This document shows positions 17,501-25,999 of a stretch of DNA of 64,000 nucleotides, piece after piece. Under the pieces are notes generated by a model, which saw nothing but the letters and a program-made list of their open reading frames with translations, had not been told where the DNA came from and did no database searches. Origin of the DNA: Rhizobium sp. SL42 (GTDB lineage: Bacteria; Pseudomonadota; Alphaproteobacteria; Rhizobiales; Rhizobiaceae); assembly GCF_021729845.1 (NCBI RefSeq), contig NZ_CP063397.1, positions 1,254,001 to 1,318,000 on the forward strand, given 5' to 3'. How positions within the stretch are numbered: position 1 is the stretch's first letter; each line of letters opens with the position of its first letter. A program made the position numbers and the translations under genes.

Positions 17501-20497
17501 GACGTCCTGGATCGCCAGTGGCGTGAGGCCAGTGCTTCATTCTGGCCGAATGCGATGCTGGGCAAGCGCAAGGTTCAGAAGCTCCTACAGAGCTATGCTG
17601 AGCAGGGCTCCGTGGATCCGGAACGGGATCTTCCCCTTTTGCGGCGCATGAAGGATTGCCTTTCGGCGATCGATCAGAATCTCTTGAACGGCAAGCCTCT
17701 ACCGGTCGATGGTCTGGCGACAGATGTTGGAGCCGTTGCGGCAGTGCTGGACATTGCGCGGGAGCTTCGTGCGATAATCCCGTTACCGGGCCGCGATCAG
17801 GACGAGACCCGGACGACGCTCCGCGCTCTTGCGCCGTGTCTTCGTGCGGTGGTTCAAGACGATGTGGTCCGGCATGCAGGCGACAGGTTGCTGGCGGCGG
17901 TCGACGGTATGAAGGAGGCGCAAAGGCGCTTCAGCACGATCGCCGGGCGCGACAGTCTTTTTGGGAAGGATGGTGCCGACCTCGCGACGTTGAGGGACAA
18001 ACTCGATGCCCTTATCGGCGCAAGGCATCTGCTTCGTGATTGGTCAGCCTGGTGCCGGATCAGAAATCAGGCCGTGCAGGCGAATCTGTCATCGCTGGTC
18101 GAACAGCTCGAAACAGGCGCAATCCGACCTGATGAAACACGGGCTGCGTTTCGCCTGGGCTATGCCAGGTGGTGGCTTGCAAAGGTCCTCGACGCCGACC
18201 CGGTTTTGCGAAACTTTAGGCGTTTCCAGCACGAGAACGCGATCAGTGAATTTCGCGACATCGACGATCTCGTGCGCTCACACGCGACATCGCGCGTCAT
18301 CAGTGCGATCGCCCACGGATTGCCGCCCGTGCAGAGCGTTCCACGTAATTCGGAGCTTGGGCTGCTGCGCTATCAGATGGAGTTGCAGCGACCGAGCCAG
18401 TCCATACGGGATATGATCAGCAAGATGCCGCAGAGCTTTTCCAAGCTCGCCCCCTGCATGCTGATGTCACCCTTATCGATTGCTCAGTATCTGCCACCGA
18501 ACCAAGCGCTGTTCGATGTTGTGATCTTCGATGAGGCGTCGCAGATTACGACTTGGGACGCTGTGGGGGCCATCGCGCGGGCCCGCCAGACGATCATCGT
18601 CGGCGATCCAAAGCAGCTGCCGCCGACGAACTTCTTCGGACGCAACGAGGAAGAGGAAGACGTCGCTGATCACGAGAAAGACCTTGAGAGCATTCTCGAC
18701 GAGGCGAAGGCTGCCGGCATCCCAACGCGCGATCTGCGATGGCACTACCGCAGCCGAAGCGAGTCCCTGATCGCCTTCTCCAATCATCATTACTATCAGA
18801 ACCGGCTGGTGACTTTTCCGTCGCCGGTCGTCGAAGACCGTGCCGTGCACCTGCGGAAGGTCCCAACTGGTGTCTATGACCGGGGCAAGAGCCGCACCAA
18901 TCGACCAGAAGCGGATGCTGTCGCAAGAGAAGCAGTTTCCCGAATGAAGGCATGGCTGAAGCTGCCCGAAACCGATCGCCCGACGTTGGGAGTGATTACC
19001 TTCAATGCGCAGCAGCAATCTCTGATTCTCGATCTTCTGGATGCCGCGCGCCGCGATGAGCCGGAACTCGAGTGGTTTTTTGCCGAAGAGCGGGTCGAGC
19101 CCACCATCGTCAAGAACCTGGAGAACGTTCAGGGCGATGAGCGTGACGTCATTCTTTTCTCGATCACCTTCTGGAAGGATACCGCAGGCAAGCTGACGAT
19201 GGACTTCGGTGCGCTGAACCGCGATGGAGGCGAACGTCGCCTGAACGTCGCAGTCACACGTGCCCGGCAGGAACTTGTCGTGTTCTCGGGATTCACGGCC
19301 GACCAGATCGACCCGACACGCACCAAGGCACTGGCCGTGCATCACCTCAAGACTTTCCTCGACTATGCCGAGCGCGGTCCGATCGCCCTGCCGGCTGCCG
19401 ATATCGGCTCCATCGGCGGTCTCGAGTCTCCTTTTGAAGAGGCCGTGGCAGCGCAACTGGAACGGCGCGGCTGGCGTATTGTGCCGCAGGTCGGCGTCTC
19501 CGGATTCCGGATTGATTTCGGCATCCGCCACCCAGACCTAGCTGGCACCTTCCTCGCTGGCATCGAATGCGACGGGGCGACCTATCACCGATCCGCCACC
19601 GCCAGAGACCGCGACAAGGTCCGTGAACAGGTGTTGAGAGGTCTCGGCTGGAACATCCTCCGCGTCTGGTCGACCGATTGGTGGTTCGATGCCACAGGCT
19701 GTGCCGAGCGGCTTCATGGCAGCCTGGAGGCCCTGTTGGAGGAGAGCCGGGCCCGTCGTACCGCAGAAACGGAAAGCGTTGTGATCCGCTGGGATATGGG
19801 ACACGATGTTGAAGGGACGGAAGAAGATCGTATCGACGACGCTAGAACGTCCGTTGAGCCCATTGAGTTGCCGCCGGGCGCCTTCGAGACCGAACGCGTT
19901 TCTGCGGAGGCGCGGCCACTGTCCAGTAAGCCTCAAACTCCGGAAATGCCACCCACTCCCACCTTGGTCGGCGACAAAACTTCGAACGAGCGGGGATACA
20001 CGGTCACCGATCTTTCCAGTTTCCGAGCCGAGCCAGATCAGTTTTTTGAATTTGGCTATCGCGATACCCTGCGCCGAATGATCGAGGCAGTCATCGAAAC
20101 CGAAAGCCCGTTGCGCGCAGACATTCTTGCCCAGCGTATATCTCGTGCGCATGGCTGGTTGCGCACGGGCGGGCGGATCCGGGAGCGGATAGATCTCCAC
20201 CTCCGCGGTTATGACACGACCAAGGAGTCGAGCGGCGAATTCATATGGAAGGCGGGCACAGTTTCAAAAATCATGCCCTATCGGCAGCCGACCAGCGAGG
20301 AAGCGCGCAGGTCGATCGCAGATATACCGATTGCGGAACTCGCCTCCGTCGTCTCCGACAATCCAGATCTGCTGGATCAGCCAGATCCGGCGCGTGATCT
20401 GGCTCGGTTGCTTGGTGTCGAGCGCCTCGCCGCCGTTTCCCGCGCAAGGCTGGACGAAGCAATTGCAGTGGCGCGGTCGCATGCGTCAATCATCTAA
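14519..20497 (+). CDS. DUF4011-helicase-Vsr-like nuclease-DUF3320 protein (Hhe-like)
   Basis: This 1992-residue protein combines several enzymatic parts. A DUF4011 core begins near residue 395 (DRWQKKLLDLTLRNRLLNF). A superfamily 1 helicase has Walker A GPPGTGKSQ at 709-717, Walker B DEAS at 1338-1341, motif III GDPKQLPP, and a late NVQGDERD...NVAVTRAR block. A Vsr/DUF559-like nuclease spans about 1635-1725 (GFRIDFGI, IECDGATYH). A DUF3320-like region lies at about 1841-1945. This order matches the single-gene anti-phage system reported as Hhe. Unusually, Mre11-like and Rad50-like genes follow within 15 bases, suggesting one DNA-processing machine. The ATG at 14519 has TAGGGGG just upstream; a second ATG two codons later is an alternative. 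Confidence 0.85.
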   Translation: MTMQFSEMSGTENQQVSKPDNPAIVADIAACFTYASYQNAIPVIRSISVENNTDRHFENCRIELTAAPAFLRPKSWIVDRLVPGDRLVLADRKVEFDPGYLSGLNEAERGEITLRMSSGGQALDERRLPVRLLARDEWGGVADMVQLLPAFVMPNDPGVAAVLRMAAERLNAHGHSGGLDGYQSNNPQRAYMLAAAVYSAIAGIGLHYAEPPASFENRGQKIRRPSTVAEERLATCLDTTLLFAAGLEAAGLNPVILMFEEHAAVGVWLAKRTFAHAVEPDQMEVRKALSSRELIVFETTGVTHRPAMTFESALRALDGRLGVDEAHAFVAAIDVRRSRSGGIMPLASHEPIRRNVQEDDSALVADLPLPSAPSFAEMPAETVEVKPTNAAGRIDRWQKKLLDLTLRNRLLNFPDSKKTIPFLCTDVAYLEDRLANGAAIRIISLPEQNPLGERDAALYRDVHGRDLQRGFAAEALLRDELPSTLDARQLEARLIDLYRQVRNDYAEGGANTLFLAVGFLRWKKKPEDERSYRAPLLLVPVKLERRSASSRFTIRFHEDEPRFNATLLQFLERDFDLSLPQFNGDLPLDDNGIDVPRVLALMRQAIRDVPGMEVVDETALSTFSFAKFLMWKDLVERTDALRENRVVRHLIDTPEQAFHEGSGETTFRDERELDQAYAPADIICLLPSDSSQTAASLAAAEGRDFVIVGPPGTGKSQTIANMIANCLAVGKTVLFVAEKTAALDVVYRRLRTHGLGDHCVELHSNKADRRHFLGQLKAAWEHGGRNDASEWIAINERLRLRRDELNAYVGALHKRYSNGWTPYLALGIALKAAEAPAPGLSWLERDAHDSQTLRELEDLANELGLVFGSVERQPALDLINVNEWSSGWQDGVMAAAQSLLNAIELLVESANGFVARLGLKPQERLSRIELQALLSLAGVLQKSRGHDVSIVFDRDFPRCAEALESLASSISAYREAEREAAASYSSSAVRDLEVDVLDRQWREASASFWPNAMLGKRKVQKLLQSYAEQGSVDPERDLPLLRRMKDCLSAIDQNLLNGKPLPVDGLATDVGAVAAVLDIARELRAIIPLPGRDQDETRTTLRALAPCLRAVVQDDVVRHAGDRLLAAVDGMKEAQRRFSTIAGRDSLFGKDGADLATLRDKLDALIGARHLLRDWSAWCRIRNQAVQANLSSLVEQLETGAIRPDETRAAFRLGYARWWLAKVLDADPVLRNFRRFQHENAISEFRDIDDLVRSHATSRVISAIAHGLPPVQSVPRNSELGLLRYQMELQRPSQSIRDMISKMPQSFSKLAPCMLMSPLSIAQYLPPNQALFDVVIFDEASQITTWDAVGAIARARQTIIVGDPKQLPPTNFFGRNEEEEDVADHEKDLESILDEAKAAGIPTRDLRWHYRSRSESLIAFSNHHYYQNRLVTFPSPVVEDRAVHLRKVPTGVYDRGKSRTNRPEADAVAREAVSRMKAWLKLPETDRPTLGVITFNAQQQSLILDLLDAARRDEPELEWFFAEERVEPTIVKNLENVQGDERDVILFSITFWKDTAGKLTMDFGALNRDGGERRLNVAVTRARQELVVFSGFTADQIDPTRTKALAVHHLKTFLDYAERGPIALPAADIGSIGGLESPFEEAVAAQLERRGWRIVPQVGVSGFRIDFGIRHPDLAGTFLAGIECDGATYHRSATARDRDKVREQVLRGLGWNILRVWSTDWWFDATGCAERLHGSLEALLEESRARRTAETESVVIRWDMGHDVEGTEEDRIDDARTSVEPIELPPGAFETERVSAEARPLSSKPQTPEMPPTPTLVGDKTSNERGYTVTDLSSFRAEPDQFFEFGYRDTLRRMIEAVIETESPLRADILAQRISRAHGWLRTGGRIRERIDLHLRGYDTTKESSGEFIWKAGTVSKIMPYRQPTSEEARRSIADIPIAELASVVSDNPDLLDQPDPARDLARLLGVERLAAVSRARLDEAIAVARSHASII

Positions 20498-20511
20498 ACA
20501 CCTGAGTAGTC

Positions 20512-21636
20512 ATGTTTCGATTCATCCATTCTAGCGATCTTCATCTTGGAAAGCGTTTCGGCAACTTCGAGGGTGACTTGCCCAGCCGCTTGCGCGAAGC
20601 AAGACACCACGCGATCACCTGGCTGGCTGCACACGCCCGCGAGCAAAACGCGACAACGGTGCTGCTCGCAGGAGACACCTTCGATACCGAGACGCCTGCA
20701 GCGCAGGTGCGACGGCAGGCTTTCGCTGAGATGGCGCATGATCCCGCGATCAAGTGGGTAATCTTGCCGGGCAATCATGATTCCCTGCAGGCTTCGCAAC
20801 TCTGGACGACGCTAAAGGCAGAAGCACCTGAAAACGTCGTACTCGCGGTCGAGCCCCAGCCGATCGAATTGGAAGGCGGTGTTGTCCTGTTGCCCGCACC
20901 ATGCACCACCCGTCGCCCCGGCCGAGACCTGACGGAATGGATGGATGGTCATGCCACACCCGATGGAACGCTACGGATTGGACTGGCTCATGGAGCCATT
21001 CGCAGCTTTTCAGAAGAGGGGGGCGCGTCCGAGGTCATTGCACCAGACAGAGCAAGACGCGCAGGGCTTGACTATCTCGCGCTCGGCGATTGGCATGGCA
21101 TGGTCAGTGTGGACCAGCGAACCCATTATTGCGGGACCCCTGAGCCTGACCGTTTCAAGCATGGCGCACCGGGTACGGCTCTTCTGGTCACGATTGCCGG
21201 CTGGTCGAGCATCCCAAATGTTCAGGCGTTGCCTACCGCCACGTTCGCCTGGCGTAACCTCGATCTTCATTTACTTGACGGCGACGCCCCAGAGGCTGCT
21301 CTCGATACCCTGCTCCCGGCTCTAAGAGAACGGAGGAACTCGCTGCTCCGGGTGGTGGCATCAGGGCACACTCGTCTTGCGGCGCGTGCTGAGCTCGTCG
21401 CCGCCGTTGAAAAGGCAGCTCCGGATTTCGCTTTTCTGGAGCTGGATCAGGATGGGTTGATCACAGAATGCGAGCTGGAAGACCTTGACCAGATCGATCG
21501 CGGCGGCGCTCTGCGTGAAGCTGCCAATGCGCTGCTTGCCGAGTCTGTAGAGGAACGTCGACCAATATCTGAGCGCGAGATCGCGCGGGCGGCCTTGATG
21601 CGCCTCTATTCCTATACACAGGCGATTTCGCCATGA
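20512..21636 (+). CDS. Mre11/SbcD-like metallophosphoesterase nuclease
   Basis: This 374-residue protein has all the metal-binding motifs of the SbcD/Mre11 nucleases: SDLHLGKRF at the N-terminus, LAGDTFD, LPGNHDSLQ, GLAHGAI and LGDWHGM. It should cut DNA ends or hairpins in a complex with the Rad50-like ATPase encoded next. It starts 14 bases after the Hhe-like gene and overlaps the following gene by four bases (ATGA), so the three are one operon. The region after residue 200 is shorter and unlike housekeeping SbcD, consistent with a dedicated accessory copy. Confidence 0.88.
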   Translation: MFRFIHSSDLHLGKRFGNFEGDLPSRLREARHHAITWLAAHAREQNATTVLLAGDTFDTETPAAQVRRQAFAEMAHDPAIKWVILPGNHDSLQASQLWTTLKAEAPENVVLAVEPQPIELEGGVVLLPAPCTTRRPGRDLTEWMDGHATPDGTLRIGLAHGAIRSFSEEGGASEVIAPDRARRAGLDYLALGDWHGMVSVDQRTHYCGTPEPDRFKHGAPGTALLVTIAGWSSIPNVQALPTATFAWRNLDLHLLDGDAPEAALDTLLPALRERRNSLLRVVASGHTRLAARAELVAAVEKAAPDFAFLELDQDGLITECELEDLDQIDRGGALREAANALLAESVEERRPISEREIARAALMRLYSYTQAISP

Positions 21637-24257
21637 AGATCTCCGCCCTTCGCCTTTTCAACGTCAAACGGTTTGCCGGTCGCGGCGTTGCCATCGAAGG
21701 CATTGGAGATGGCGTGAACGTGCTTTGCGCCGCCAATGAGTTCGGCAAATCGACGAGTTTTGAAGCCCTGCATGCACTCTTCTTCCAACCCCATTCCGGC
21801 ACCCCGGGCGATGTTCAGAGACTGCGCCCATATAGTGGTGGGAACCCGTTGGTCGAAGCTGATATCACGACCGGCGAGGGCAGCTTCCGAATTACCAAGC
21901 AGTATTACGGTGGGCGGTCGGCCCGAGTGGTCGACCTCGGAACCGGCCGTCTAGTCGCTCAGGCGGATGAGGCAGAAAACTTCATCAATACCCTGATCAG
22001 CGGAGGGACGTCCGGGCCTGCGGGTCTCCTGTGGGTCCGCCAAGGCATCACGGGCATCGAGAAACGAAGCCGGACCGAGGAGGAGGGGGAAAAACAGGTT
22101 CGTCAAAGCCTGCTCGAATCCGTCCAGGGCGAGGTGGAAGCCGTAACTGGCGGGCGTCGGATGGCCGAGATCATTGCGGCCGTGAAAGAAGCCCTGTCAG
22201 ACATGGTCACGGCGACCGGCAGACCGAAGGCTGGTGGTCGCTATGCAGCTGCAATCGAGGAACGGGATCGGCTTGCCGCCGATGAGGCGCGGCTGGCAGC
22301 AGAGGTGACCCGATTGCGCCAAGCGCTGGATCAACGCGCGAACGCAGCAGCGCGACTTACAGAACTCGACAGTCCTGCGGAAAGAGAACAGCGAAGGACG
22401 GCCATTCAGGCAGCCCAGAGCAGGTTTGATGCCGCCAAGGCGCAGAACGAAAAGCTGAAAACGGCAGAAGCGGAACTGAAGCTTGTCCGCGAAAGGCGAA
22501 ACGCAGCAGAGCGGGAATTCAAGGCGTTCAATGAAGCTCGGGAAAAGGCAGCCCTTCTCCAGGGCAGTCTATCTTCTGCAGAGAGCAAGAGAGCCGAAGC
22601 GATCAAGCGGCGTCGAGAAGCGACTGATGCGATCGAAAAGGCACGTGAGAACGTGGATCTCGCGGAGGCTGAGGAGCAGGAGGTCCGCGAGCGGCTAACC
22701 CACTTCGAGGCGGCAACAAAGGCACGTGAGGCGTTCGAGCGCCTGGCTGACATGAAGCAGCGATTGACCGAGGCGGAGAAGGTCCGTCAGAACATTGAAG
22801 AGGGTGAGGCTCAATACGCACTCCTTCAAATCCCGACAAAGTCCATCGAAGAGCTGCAGGCATGCGAAGTCGAAATCGCCAAGTTGCGTGCTATCGATGA
22901 GGCAGCTCGCCCATCAGTCTCAATCCATTACGAGGTCGATGCGGCGGGAACGGTGACGCTCGACGGCAAGATTTTGGCAGATGGGGAAGACCGAACCTAC
23001 GACGGACAAGCTCGTCTTGACGTCGCAGGAATTGGGACAATCACCCTGCGTTCGAACCGTCCCGGCCGGAACGATAATCAACTAGCGCAGGCAGAAGCGG
23101 TACGAACCGCTCTTCTTGCCTCAATGGGCGTTGATAGCCTCTCTGCAGCGCGAGAGAGGCAAGCCAGGGCACAGCAGGCCGATGGTGACTTACGGCGGTT
23201 GAAAGACCGGCTCTCCTTCATTGCTCCAGAGGGCCTGGCGAAACTGAGAGAGGAAGTCGAAGCAGGTAACACCATCAGCCTTGAGGGGCTCGACTTGGAT
23301 GAGGATCCGGCGTTGCTTCGGGCGGCACTGGCACAAGCCGAAGAACGCCGCAAGCTGGCACGCCTCGCCCTGCGTGAAGTCGAGCCAGACCAGTCTCGTG
23401 CCGATGACGCTTTCGTCGTCGCTGAAACAACGCTTGCGTCTCTGATTTCCGAGCAGGCGCAATTGGCAGCGATCCTCGGGCCGGAAGAAGCGCGTGCTCA
23501 GCGTGAGCGCTCGTTGTTGACCACGCTCACCGATCTGGATCAATCGGTTTCGGAGGCTGAGGCCCATGCCCTGCAACTGGGCAAAGATGCCGGCGATCTC
23601 GCGTCAATCGAGGCGGCACTGACGCGTGCTCGTTCGATCGAAGCTGCGGTCGACAAGGAGATTAATGCGCTGCGGGAGACCATGGCCGGACTGAACGCAG
23701 AGATCCGGGCACAATCCGAAGAGGCCGTGGAAGAGAAATGGCGGGAGACTTCGGAGGCACTCACTGCTGCGAACGCGCGGGTGGCTGCATATGACAAGGA
23801 GGTCGCTGTCCTCCAGCGTGTGACAACCGCGTTGGAAAATGCCAGGTCCGAGGCTCGTGAACTCTACCTCAAACCTGTCATGGCTGAGCTCGGACCGCTG
23901 CTTCGACTGCTCTTCGACGATGTTGCGATCACCTTCGACGACAAGACGCTTCTACCCCACACCATCCTGCGGAATGGGCAGGAAGAGGATGTCGATCGCC
24001 TTAGCGGTGGAATGCGGGAGCAGTTGTCCGTCCTGACGCGGCTGGCTTTTGCACGGCTTCTCGCACGTGATGGCCGGCCTGCACCTGTCATTCTCGATGA
24101 TGCGCTGGTCTATTCGGACGACGACCGCATCGAGAAGATGTTCGACGCACTCCACAGGCAGTCTCGAGACCAGCAGATTATCGTGTTCTCCTGTCGCCAG
24201 CGGGCGTTTCAGAGGCTCGGAGGAAATGTACTGCAGATGAAGGATTGGCAGCCGTGA
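21633..24257 (+). CDS. Rad50/SbcC-like AAA ATPase
   Basis: This 874-residue protein has ABC-type ATPase halves at its ends and long coiled-coil arms between. Walker A is AANEFGKST at residues 33-41. The ABC signature DRLSGGMREQLS contains LSGG at 790-793, and Walker B is VILDDALVYSDD around 819-830. The middle has a compact beta-rich insert near residues 430-470 (VDAAGTVTLDGK) instead of an obvious CxxC zinc hook, so it differs from canonical Rad50. It overlaps the Mre11-like gene by ATGA. Together they probably form an ATP-gated nuclease that works with the upstream helicase-nuclease. Confidence 0.86.
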   Translation: MKISALRLFNVKRFAGRGVAIEGIGDGVNVLCAANEFGKSTSFEALHALFFQPHSGTPGDVQRLRPYSGGNPLVEADITTGEGSFRITKQYYGGRSARVVDLGTGRLVAQADEAENFINTLISGGTSGPAGLLWVRQGITGIEKRSRTEEEGEKQVRQSLLESVQGEVEAVTGGRRMAEIIAAVKEALSDMVTATGRPKAGGRYAAAIEERDRLAADEARLAAEVTRLRQALDQRANAAARLTELDSPAEREQRRTAIQAAQSRFDAAKAQNEKLKTAEAELKLVRERRNAAEREFKAFNEAREKAALLQGSLSSAESKRAEAIKRRREATDAIEKARENVDLAEAEEQEVRERLTHFEAATKAREAFERLADMKQRLTEAEKVRQNIEEGEAQYALLQIPTKSIEELQACEVEIAKLRAIDEAARPSVSIHYEVDAAGTVTLDGKILADGEDRTYDGQARLDVAGIGTITLRSNRPGRNDNQLAQAEAVRTALLASMGVDSLSAARERQARAQQADGDLRRLKDRLSFIAPEGLAKLREEVEAGNTISLEGLDLDEDPALLRAALAQAEERRKLARLALREVEPDQSRADDAFVVAETTLASLISEQAQLAAILGPEEARAQRERSLLTTLTDLDQSVSEAEAHALQLGKDAGDLASIEAALTRARSIEAAVDKEINALRETMAGLNAEIRAQSEEAVEEKWRETSEALTAANARVAAYDKEVAVLQRVTTALENARSEARELYLKPVMAELGPLLRLLFDDVAITFDDKTLLPHTILRNGQEEDVDRLSGGMREQLSVLTRLAFARLLARDGRPAPVILDDALVYSDDDRIEKMFDALHRQSRDQQIIVFSCRQRAFQRLGGNVLQMKDWQP

Positions 24258-24534
24258 TTCCAAAAAATGATTAAGCAACCGACGCGGCCTATTCCTCCCA
24301 GCCCAAGCACTTTTGGGTACCCACTCTGCGACCGCATTGCACCGTTACCCCAGTCGTCGATGTCATGAATGTGAATTCCTGGGAGCTGACATAGATACCA
24401 GGAGACACGTTCCGTTTACCGCTATGCTGGAACATGTCACCAGTGGCGACGTTTATTTGACGAGCCCGTCAATTCGCGCTATGGATTTGGTGTTATTAAA
24501 TTCGATCGTAGGCTAGACCGGAAGGAGGTAAGCT

Positions 24535-24678
24535 GTGAGTGCATTGAAAGCAACCGCTACGACTACCCCGCGGAAAACCTTCGACGTGCGCCCGTCGCAG
24601 GTTCCTGTGAACTATGACGCCCTGATTTCTCAGGCTATTGAACGTTTCCCCACGGTGCATGCAATCCTTGCCAAGTGA
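24535..24678 (+). CDS. Small antitoxin-like protein upstream of Doc
   Basis: A GTG at 24535 opens a 47-residue frame ending at 24678, overlapping the Doc-type toxin start by 20 bases. A strong ribosome-binding site (GGAAGGAGG) lies about six bases upstream. The product (beginning VSALKATATTTPRKTFDVR, ending VHAILAK) is short and probably largely unstructured. Its position and coupling make it the likely antitoxin, although it has no clear Phd DNA-binding domain. Confidence 0.55.
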   Translation: MSALKATATTTPRKTFDVRPSQVPVNYDALISQAIERFPTVHAILAK

Positions 24679-25069
24679 ACCGCTGTGGCTACCGACTGAA
24701 GTCGTCGTAAAGATCAACCTCATCCATACAGCAGCGCTTGGTGAAAATCACGCGCTGCTTTTTCCTGAGAAGTTGGAGGGCGCCATGATGCGCCCTCGCA
24801 ACCTCTGGGACTATGAAGAGCCAGACGCCGTCAGCTTGGCGGTATCCTACATGCATGGCATAGCCTCAGCCCACGCATTCGAGCAAGGAAACAAGCGGAC
24901 TGGCTTTGACGCCGGCTTTGCATTCCTCGGCGCGAACGGACTCACGATCCACCCGGAGGCAGACACCGAACTGATGGCGGTCTCCTTCATCGAATTGATC
25001 GAGCGAACCATAACGACCGCCGATTTCGAGGCCCACCTCTCTGAATATATCGTCCCTGTAGACATATAG
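24659..25069 (+). CDS. Doc/Fic-type death-on-curing toxin
   Basis: This protein of about 136 residues carries the Fic-fold active site HAFEQGNKRTGFDAGFAFL, in the HxFx(D/E)GNKRxG form seen in Doc toxins. Doc of phage P1 phosphorylates EF-Tu and halts translation. I chose the ATG at 24659, overlapping the small antitoxin gene, because homologues begin close to the LPTEVVVKIN stretch. The pair would act as a toxin-antitoxin stabiliser of the element or as an abortive-infection module. Catalysis by phosphorylation rather than AMPylation is inferred from the Doc-like motif. Confidence 0.82.
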   Translation: MQSLPSEPLWLPTEVVVKINLIHTAALGENHALLFPEKLEGAMMRPRNLWDYEEPDAVSLAVSYMHGIASAHAFEQGNKRTGFDAGFAFLGANGLTIHPEADTELMAVSFIELIERTITTADFEAHLSEYIVPVDI

Positions 25070-25222
25070 TCCAGATCGCATCACTGAGTATCCATTGGGC
25101 CTTGACTTCAGCCAGAAGTAGTGTGGACTGCCAAATAGTATTGCTGTGGCATAAGCCCCCGTTGAGTGCACCCTGAAGGTACGCGCAGGCTTATTTTCTC
25201 AAACCAAAAAGGAAGAGCATTC

Positions 25223-25357
25223 ATGGCACTTAAACCAGGACCAAAGCCGATAGCGAAATCCACAGGGAAACCGGATCAGCGCCGCCGTGATAACAAAACC
25301 ACACCAGGGAATACACCGTCCCTCAAACCTAGCAAATCCAGCAAGCCCAACAAATAA
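25223..25357 (+). CDS. Possible small basic protein
   Basis: A 44-residue frame starts with ATG at 25223 after a purine stretch AAGGAAGAG. The product is rich in Lys, Pro, Ser and Thr (MALKPGPKPIAKSTGKPDQ) and ends in a Ser-Lys-Pro tail. It has no recognised domain. The ribosome-binding site favours a real gene, but low complexity and small size leave this uncertain. Confidence 0.35.
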   Translation: MALKPGPKPIAKSTGKPDQRRRDNKTTPGNTPSLKPSKSSKPNK

Positions 25358-25999
25358 GGCACATAAAAGAGGGCTCTCGCTGATTTGCACTTCTAGCCCG
25401 GTATCGATTGAACCTGCGCGAAATGCCGCGCGGAATGAGTCCCTGTCGGATGTGATCTTTCTCGAATTCCCCGCCGATACCGGTCAGTCTGCACACGGCC
25501 CCTTGCTGGACGTTCTAGCTAAATTAAATTCTTGATCTTCCTAGGTTATCCTCCGACATGCATCCGACGTAGTGGCGGGTCGGCGGTTCGAATCCGTTCA
25601 AGGCGGAGGCTTCGTAGCTTTACGTCTATTGCTGATGCTGATCCAAGCGAACGCACATGCATCAAGACAAAGCTCGCACGTCTACCTGGCGCGTTCCATG
25701 CGGAACGCCAAGCCCGGGTGAAGTCGGTCCCGCCTGACCCTTTCGGGTCGCTCCGCTCAGGCTCCTGCGGCTTCCCTTGTTCCGGCCCTGGCGTGACGAG
25801 AATTCCCGCTTTCGCGCCCTGCGGTCGCCGCGATGCTGAAAGCTCCGATATTCTTCATTGTCTGCCCCGGATCTCGCGCAAGCGCGGCTTTGATCCGGGG
25901 GGTGAAGAACGGTGGACTATCGAACACCGAAGGACGCAGAGATCGGGCCCATTATCTAGACTGTTAGAGGCCCGAGCACTTGCCACACACCGGCATCGT
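25358..25999. other. Gap with a tRNA T-arm-like fragment and no convincing gene
   Basis: About 640 bases lie between the small basic ORF and the nucleotidyltransferase gene. Open frames exist, but they overlap the latter or lack coding character. At about 25580-25597 the sequence GTCGGCGGTTCGAATCCG resembles the T arm of a tRNA and matches tRNA-Phe at 16 of 18 positions, but no complete tRNA can be folded around it. Downstream there is a segment with alternating direct repeats typical of intergenic rhizobial DNA (TTTCGGGTCGCTCCGCTC). Confidence 0.5.

Noticed and set aside
25575..25600. A second tRNA gene
   Set aside because: Only the T arm can be recognised; no matching acceptor, D or anticodon arms are present upstream.
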